Positions 60,496-64,000 of a stretch of 64,000 nt of DNA are shown piece after piece (position 1 is the first letter of the stretch; each line of letters starts with the position of its first letter). This stretch comes from Pyrrhoderma lamaoense. Its lineage: Eukaryota > Basidiomycota > Agaricomycetes > Hymenochaetales > Hymenochaetaceae. The stretch lies in NCBI GenBank assembly GCA_002794735.1, contig NBAZ01000001.1, positions 2,108,001-2,172,000 of the forward strand, written 5' to 3'. The translations under genes and the position numbers were made by a program. Below the pieces are notes generated by a model. It did not search any database, had not been told where the DNA came from, and worked only from the letters and a program-made list of their open reading frames with translations.

Positions 60496-62562
60496 TTAAG
60501 CATTGTAAGTCGAAGAGGAGACGTTACCACCACGGCCGGTCCAGTTGATGTCTATGAGATTGAGAGGTTGAAAGTCAGTGCCAATATACTCGATGAAAGG
60601 GAAGGAATACATACGAATATCTTCTCCTGCCTTAAGTCTTTCGTTCTCCTTTCCTGGAAGGACCTTGAAAGTGTGGGCACCAAAGTAATCACGCTGAAAA
60701 AGCAGTTAGTAATTTAGGAACATCAATCATCGGATTGCATGATACATACCTGGGCCTGAAGGAGGTTAGCGGAGACGATCTCACTCCTGTATCCATCAAG
60801 GAATGCAAGAGCAGTGCTGAAAGCTGGAGTTGGAATGCCCCAAAGAACAGCCTGAGCAATAACTCGCCTCCAACCAGGTTGTGCCTTGTGGATAGCTAAG
60901 GAAATAATACTTTTTAGCATTCAATTCAGTTCACAGAGGGATAATACTATACCCTTGTTGAAGAAGTCGTCGAAAAGAAGTGACTCTAGATTGGGGGTCT
61001 TCTCATAAGCCTTCGTGATGTCACCGAGGAAGACAGACTAGTTGAAGTATGCTTAGCCTCTTTCCCTTTTGAGACAGAGTTATGAAGAGTATACCTTGAT
61101 AATGCATCCACCACGCCACATACGCGCGATACCAGCATAGTTCAAATTCCATTTGAGCTTATTGAAGGCAGAAAGGTCAGACAGGGATGTACAGTTTCTT
61201 GGGAAAAACACACACCTCCTTAGCGGTTTCTCTCATGAGCATGAAACCCTGTGTATACGAGATGATCTTTGATGCATACAGAGCTTGCTCAAGGTCGTCA
61301 ATGAATTGCTGCTTGTCTCCGCGGAAAGCTTCCTTCTGGGGACCTGCAATGAGCTTACTCGCCCGGACACGTTCAGACTTGATTGCGGACAGGCAACGAG
61401 CAAAGACAGCTTCGCCAATAAGTGTAACTGGAAAAAATGAATGTTTAGATACCAAAGAAGATTCTATATTGATTGGATCAAACCAACCTGCACAACCAGC
61501 GTCGAGGGCCGCAATAGCTGTCCATTTTCCGGTACCCTTCTGACCAGCCTGATCGAGAATCTTGGTTACCAAAGGTTCCCCATCATCGTCCTTGAAACGA
61601 AGGATATTTGTGGTAATATCAATCAAGAACGAGTCAAGGACACCCTTGTTCCACTTGTCAAAGATGTCTGCAATTTCATCTTCATGGAGACCAAGACCGC
61701 GTTTCAAGATGTCGTAAGCCTCGGCGATCAACTGCATGTCACCGTATTCAATACCTATGATGACATCAGATAATCTTATCTCTTGCTATATATTTCACTG
61801 CCTACCATTGTGGACCATCTTGACATAGTGTCCAGCACCAGTTTCCCCCACCCAGTCACAACAGGGTTCTCCCTGGACTTGGGCAGCGGTAGCCTGGAAG
61901 ATCTCCTTAATTGCGGGCCAGGCTGCTGGGGAGCCACCTGGCATAAGCGAAGGACCGTGACGGGCACCTTCTTCACCACCAGAGACACCAGAACCGACGA
62001 AAAGAAAACCCTTCGCTTCAAGCTCTTTGGTACGACGGATGGTATCCGGATAATGAGAGTTTCCACCATCGATGATGATGTCGCCTTGTTCAAGGTAGGG
62101 GATAAGCTGGTTGATGAAATCATCGACAGCAGGACCAGCCTTGACTAAAAGGATAATTTTACGAGGTCTCTTCAGCTTTTTGCAGAGTTCCTCTACTGAA
62201 AATGCACCAACAACTTTGGTGCCTGTTCAAAGGATATTTACAATAATATAGATCTTAGCTTCTATACTTGTAACAGGCGCATATAGAGAGGTACCTTTTG
62301 CTTCGTTATCAAGGAAGTGCTGTACTTTGCTAGTGGTACGGTTATATGCAACGACGGTGAAGCCCTTGTCGTTCATATTGAGGATGAGGTTCTGACCCTA
62401 TAGATATATGCGTCATTATCCGGGAATTGCGCGCGAAGTTTGAAAAGTATGGGAACTTGCCATGACGGCCAGACCAATGAGACCGATGTCGCCACTAGAA
62501 ATACATGTCAGAAGAAGTAGCTGAAAATAGAACTAGTAAAATACATACACAGCTTCAGACAT
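60496..62562 (-). CDS. GND1: 6-phosphogluconate dehydrogenase, decarboxylating
   Basis: This NADP enzyme converts 6-phosphogluconate to ribulose 5-phosphate with CO2 release, step three of the oxidative pentose phosphate pathway, in the cytosol. Start [20 protein letters not shown] holds the NADP-binding GLxVMG motif. Landmarks are [143 protein letters not shown] and the end [16 protein letters not shown]. No frame break. The second intron (62398-62460, 63 nt) has a GC donor (ATG|GCAAGT) and a normal CTATAG acceptor and sits between VM and GQN of the cofactor motif. Exons total in phase. Confidence 0.96.
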
Positions 62563-63173
62563 ATTTATTGTACGGAGAGATGGTGGTTAGAGGAAGAGTC
62601 GAGAACGATGGAGAGCGATGAGATTGATAATATACGTGTGCTACGTCGGACATACGGCATTTCGCGGGTCCAAGTATCTCCCCGTCTTACTCAGTGATCA
62701 GTGACGCGTCACAGGCCAATCCCGTCGATTACCCACGGAGACCGTGACCGTGTAAACGAAAGTGGGAAAAGTGCGTATAATTTTACTGCTCATTGCCAGG
62801 GTGACCCAGCGGCGACCACACGCTCTATGGATCTTGTCTCAGCCTTCTGGATTAGTGTTATATACTACTGCAGCACCTGCAGCAGCGCTGATTGATATGG
62901 ATGCTTTGCACCGCCTACTGACATTATCATCTGTGATAATGATGATTATGATATGAATAAATATTTGAATTTTATATTAAAAAGTGAACATTGGAACCCA
63001 CGCGACCGCCATGACGTTTGCGGCTTGCAGCCACAATCCTCACTCCACGCACGCAAGACAAAATTGTATCGGTGGTCTCACCTTGGTCCCTGTTCTGTCT
63101 TCTCTATGTTCTGACTAGCCACTTCAGATCTCTTCTCTCTTTCTCTCTCTTTTTTCTCTCTATTCTTGAAGTC
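62563..63173. promoter_or_regulatory. divergent promoter region, GND1 / unknown secreted protein
   Basis: This 611-bp head-to-head interval includes a pyrimidine-rich run (tctcttctctctttctctc) at about 63128-63165 just before the rightward ATG. The short frames at 62701-62956 are not supported. Confidence 0.45.
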
Positions 63174-64000
63174 ATGTATCTCTCTGTGCTCAAGTGTCTG
63201 GTACTCTTGATCTGCCCCTGTTTGGTCCTCGCTTTCTCCTTTTCGTTCTCGGCCCCAACATCTTGCGATAACCTCACTATCTCCTGGTCAGGTAGCTCTA
63301 TTCTCGTGCTCCCTTCCCTACACGTTCACTTATTTTTTGTTCCCTTTATAAAGGCGGTAACGGCCCGTTTGAGTTGCTTATCACCCCAGTCAGACTCCCC
63401 TTTTCCTCTTTCTTATTCACAGGCTCCCGCTGATCTCTTCTTGAATCACCTCCAGTTCTTTCATGTACCACAGAATATATCGATTCCAGATTCCGCACAC
63501 GATGATTCAACAAATAGTGGTTCCTTCTCGCTCCAACTCCAAATCCCACCAGGACAGAGATTCCTCCTCACAATGTCCGATTCTCAGGGATTCGAGTCTG
63601 GTGGCACTTCAGATATCTTGACTGTTGGCTCAAGTATCTCGGGTGATAATTGCAACCTCACAGAGCCTGCTCCGGATTTCACTTTCCAAGCCAATTCGGC
63701 ATTGCAACAGTGCCGGTGACTTTATTCACACATAATCGTCCTCTCCCAGTAAATTAATTATTAATTATTTCCAGGACGTTTACATTTAGCGATTACTATA
63801 ATGCAGCTCAGCCTGTTAGAATCTTGGTATGACACGCTCTCTCAACTTGGAATTTGGCGCGTATTTCGTTTATTGAACGAGCTTCACAGGGATTGATACC
63901 ACTCGGTCGCCATTTCGAGCTAGATCCACCTATATCCTCGTCTGATTCATTTGATTGGACCGCTAATGTTCTTGATGGGACTTCTATTACCTTCATCATG
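63174..64000 (+). CDS. secreted or membrane protein of unknown function, 3' end missing
   Basis: The start at 63174 follows a CT-rich leader and gives a strong signal peptide (MYLSVLKCLVLLICPCLVLA). Then SCDNLTISWSGGNGPFELLI, HVPQNISIPDSAH, SFSLQLQIPPGQRFLLTMSD, SGGTSDILTVGSS, FQANSALQQCRTFTFSDYY, VRILGLIPLGRHFELDPP and FDWTANVLDGTSITF. The repeated beta-strand-like units and paired Cys suggest an extracellular beta-sandwich, often followed in related basidiomycete proteins by a membrane span and Ser-rich tail. That part would lie beyond 64000. Introns at 63292-63353, about 63388-63421, about 63717-63774 and 63826-63889 join in frame. I do not know its function. Confidence 0.72.

Overview
ORGANISM. 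The window looks like nuclear DNA of a filamentous basidiomycete, probably an Agaricomycete. Genes are dense and on both strands. Most are cut by many 45-80 nt GT-AG introns with CTRAY-like branch points. Orthologues of typical fungal housekeeping genes are easy to read. I cannot name the species. No bacterial operons, CRISPR arrays, tRNA or rRNA genes, or intact transposons were seen. LAYOUT. 1-1.75 kb: low-complexity spacer. 1.76-3.43 (-): PXA-domain protein. 3.74-5.37 (+): Ser-rich single-pass membrane protein. 6.22-7.18 (-): 6-phosphogluconolactonase. 7.66-9.43 (+): mitochondrial branched-chain aminotransferase. 10.06-11.10 (-): Rab7/Ypt7. 11.39-12.46 (+): Atg16. 13.43-14.90 (-): Pub1/TIA-1-type RNA-binding protein. 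15.28-16.26 (-): prohibitin 1. 16.57-20.52 (-): secreted GH3 beta-glucosidase with microexons. 21.17-23.90 (-): PH + oxysterol-binding protein. 24.16-26.81 (+): Sly1. 27.65-27.86 (+): small unknown ORF. 30.03-32.14 (+): Vta1. 33.83-39.21 (+): polytopic CSC1/RSN1-like membrane protein. 41.68-44.68 (-): MIT-domain protein. 45.73-47.44 (-): Cdc11-type septin. 47.63-51.56 (+): mitochondrial MutS (Msh1). 52.62-53.84 (+): Utp23. 54.03-57.41 (-): mitochondrial aconitase. 57.63-60.26 (-): asparagine-synthetase-domain protein. 60.50-62.56 (-): 6-phosphogluconate dehydrogenase. 63.17-end (+): secreted/membrane protein of unknown function, cut by the window edge. HOW THE GENES WORK TOGETHER. There is no operon logic. 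Several genes serve membrane traffic and the vacuole (Ypt7, Atg16, Sly1, Vta1, MIT protein, PXA protein, ORP). Two are consecutive steps of the oxidative pentose phosphate pathway (6PGL, GND1). Several act in mitochondria (BAT, PHB1, Msh1, aconitase). Five or six gene pairs are head-to-head over 189-610 bp and may share promoters; Ypt7/Atg16 is the most suggestive. MAIN CAUTION. About 20 conserved genes or segments are broken by an apparent loss of exactly one base, nearly always inside a short homopolymer, most often G or C. In each case the conserved protein resumes in the next frame. The simplest reading is assembly/base-calling error, not pseudogenes; these sites are listed. I found no convincing novel multi-gene system. 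The most unusual biological signals are the 6-nt and 12-nt microexons around the catalytic Asp of the GH3 gene, a GC-AG intron in GND1, and a 131-bp inverted repeat upstream of the GH3 gene.
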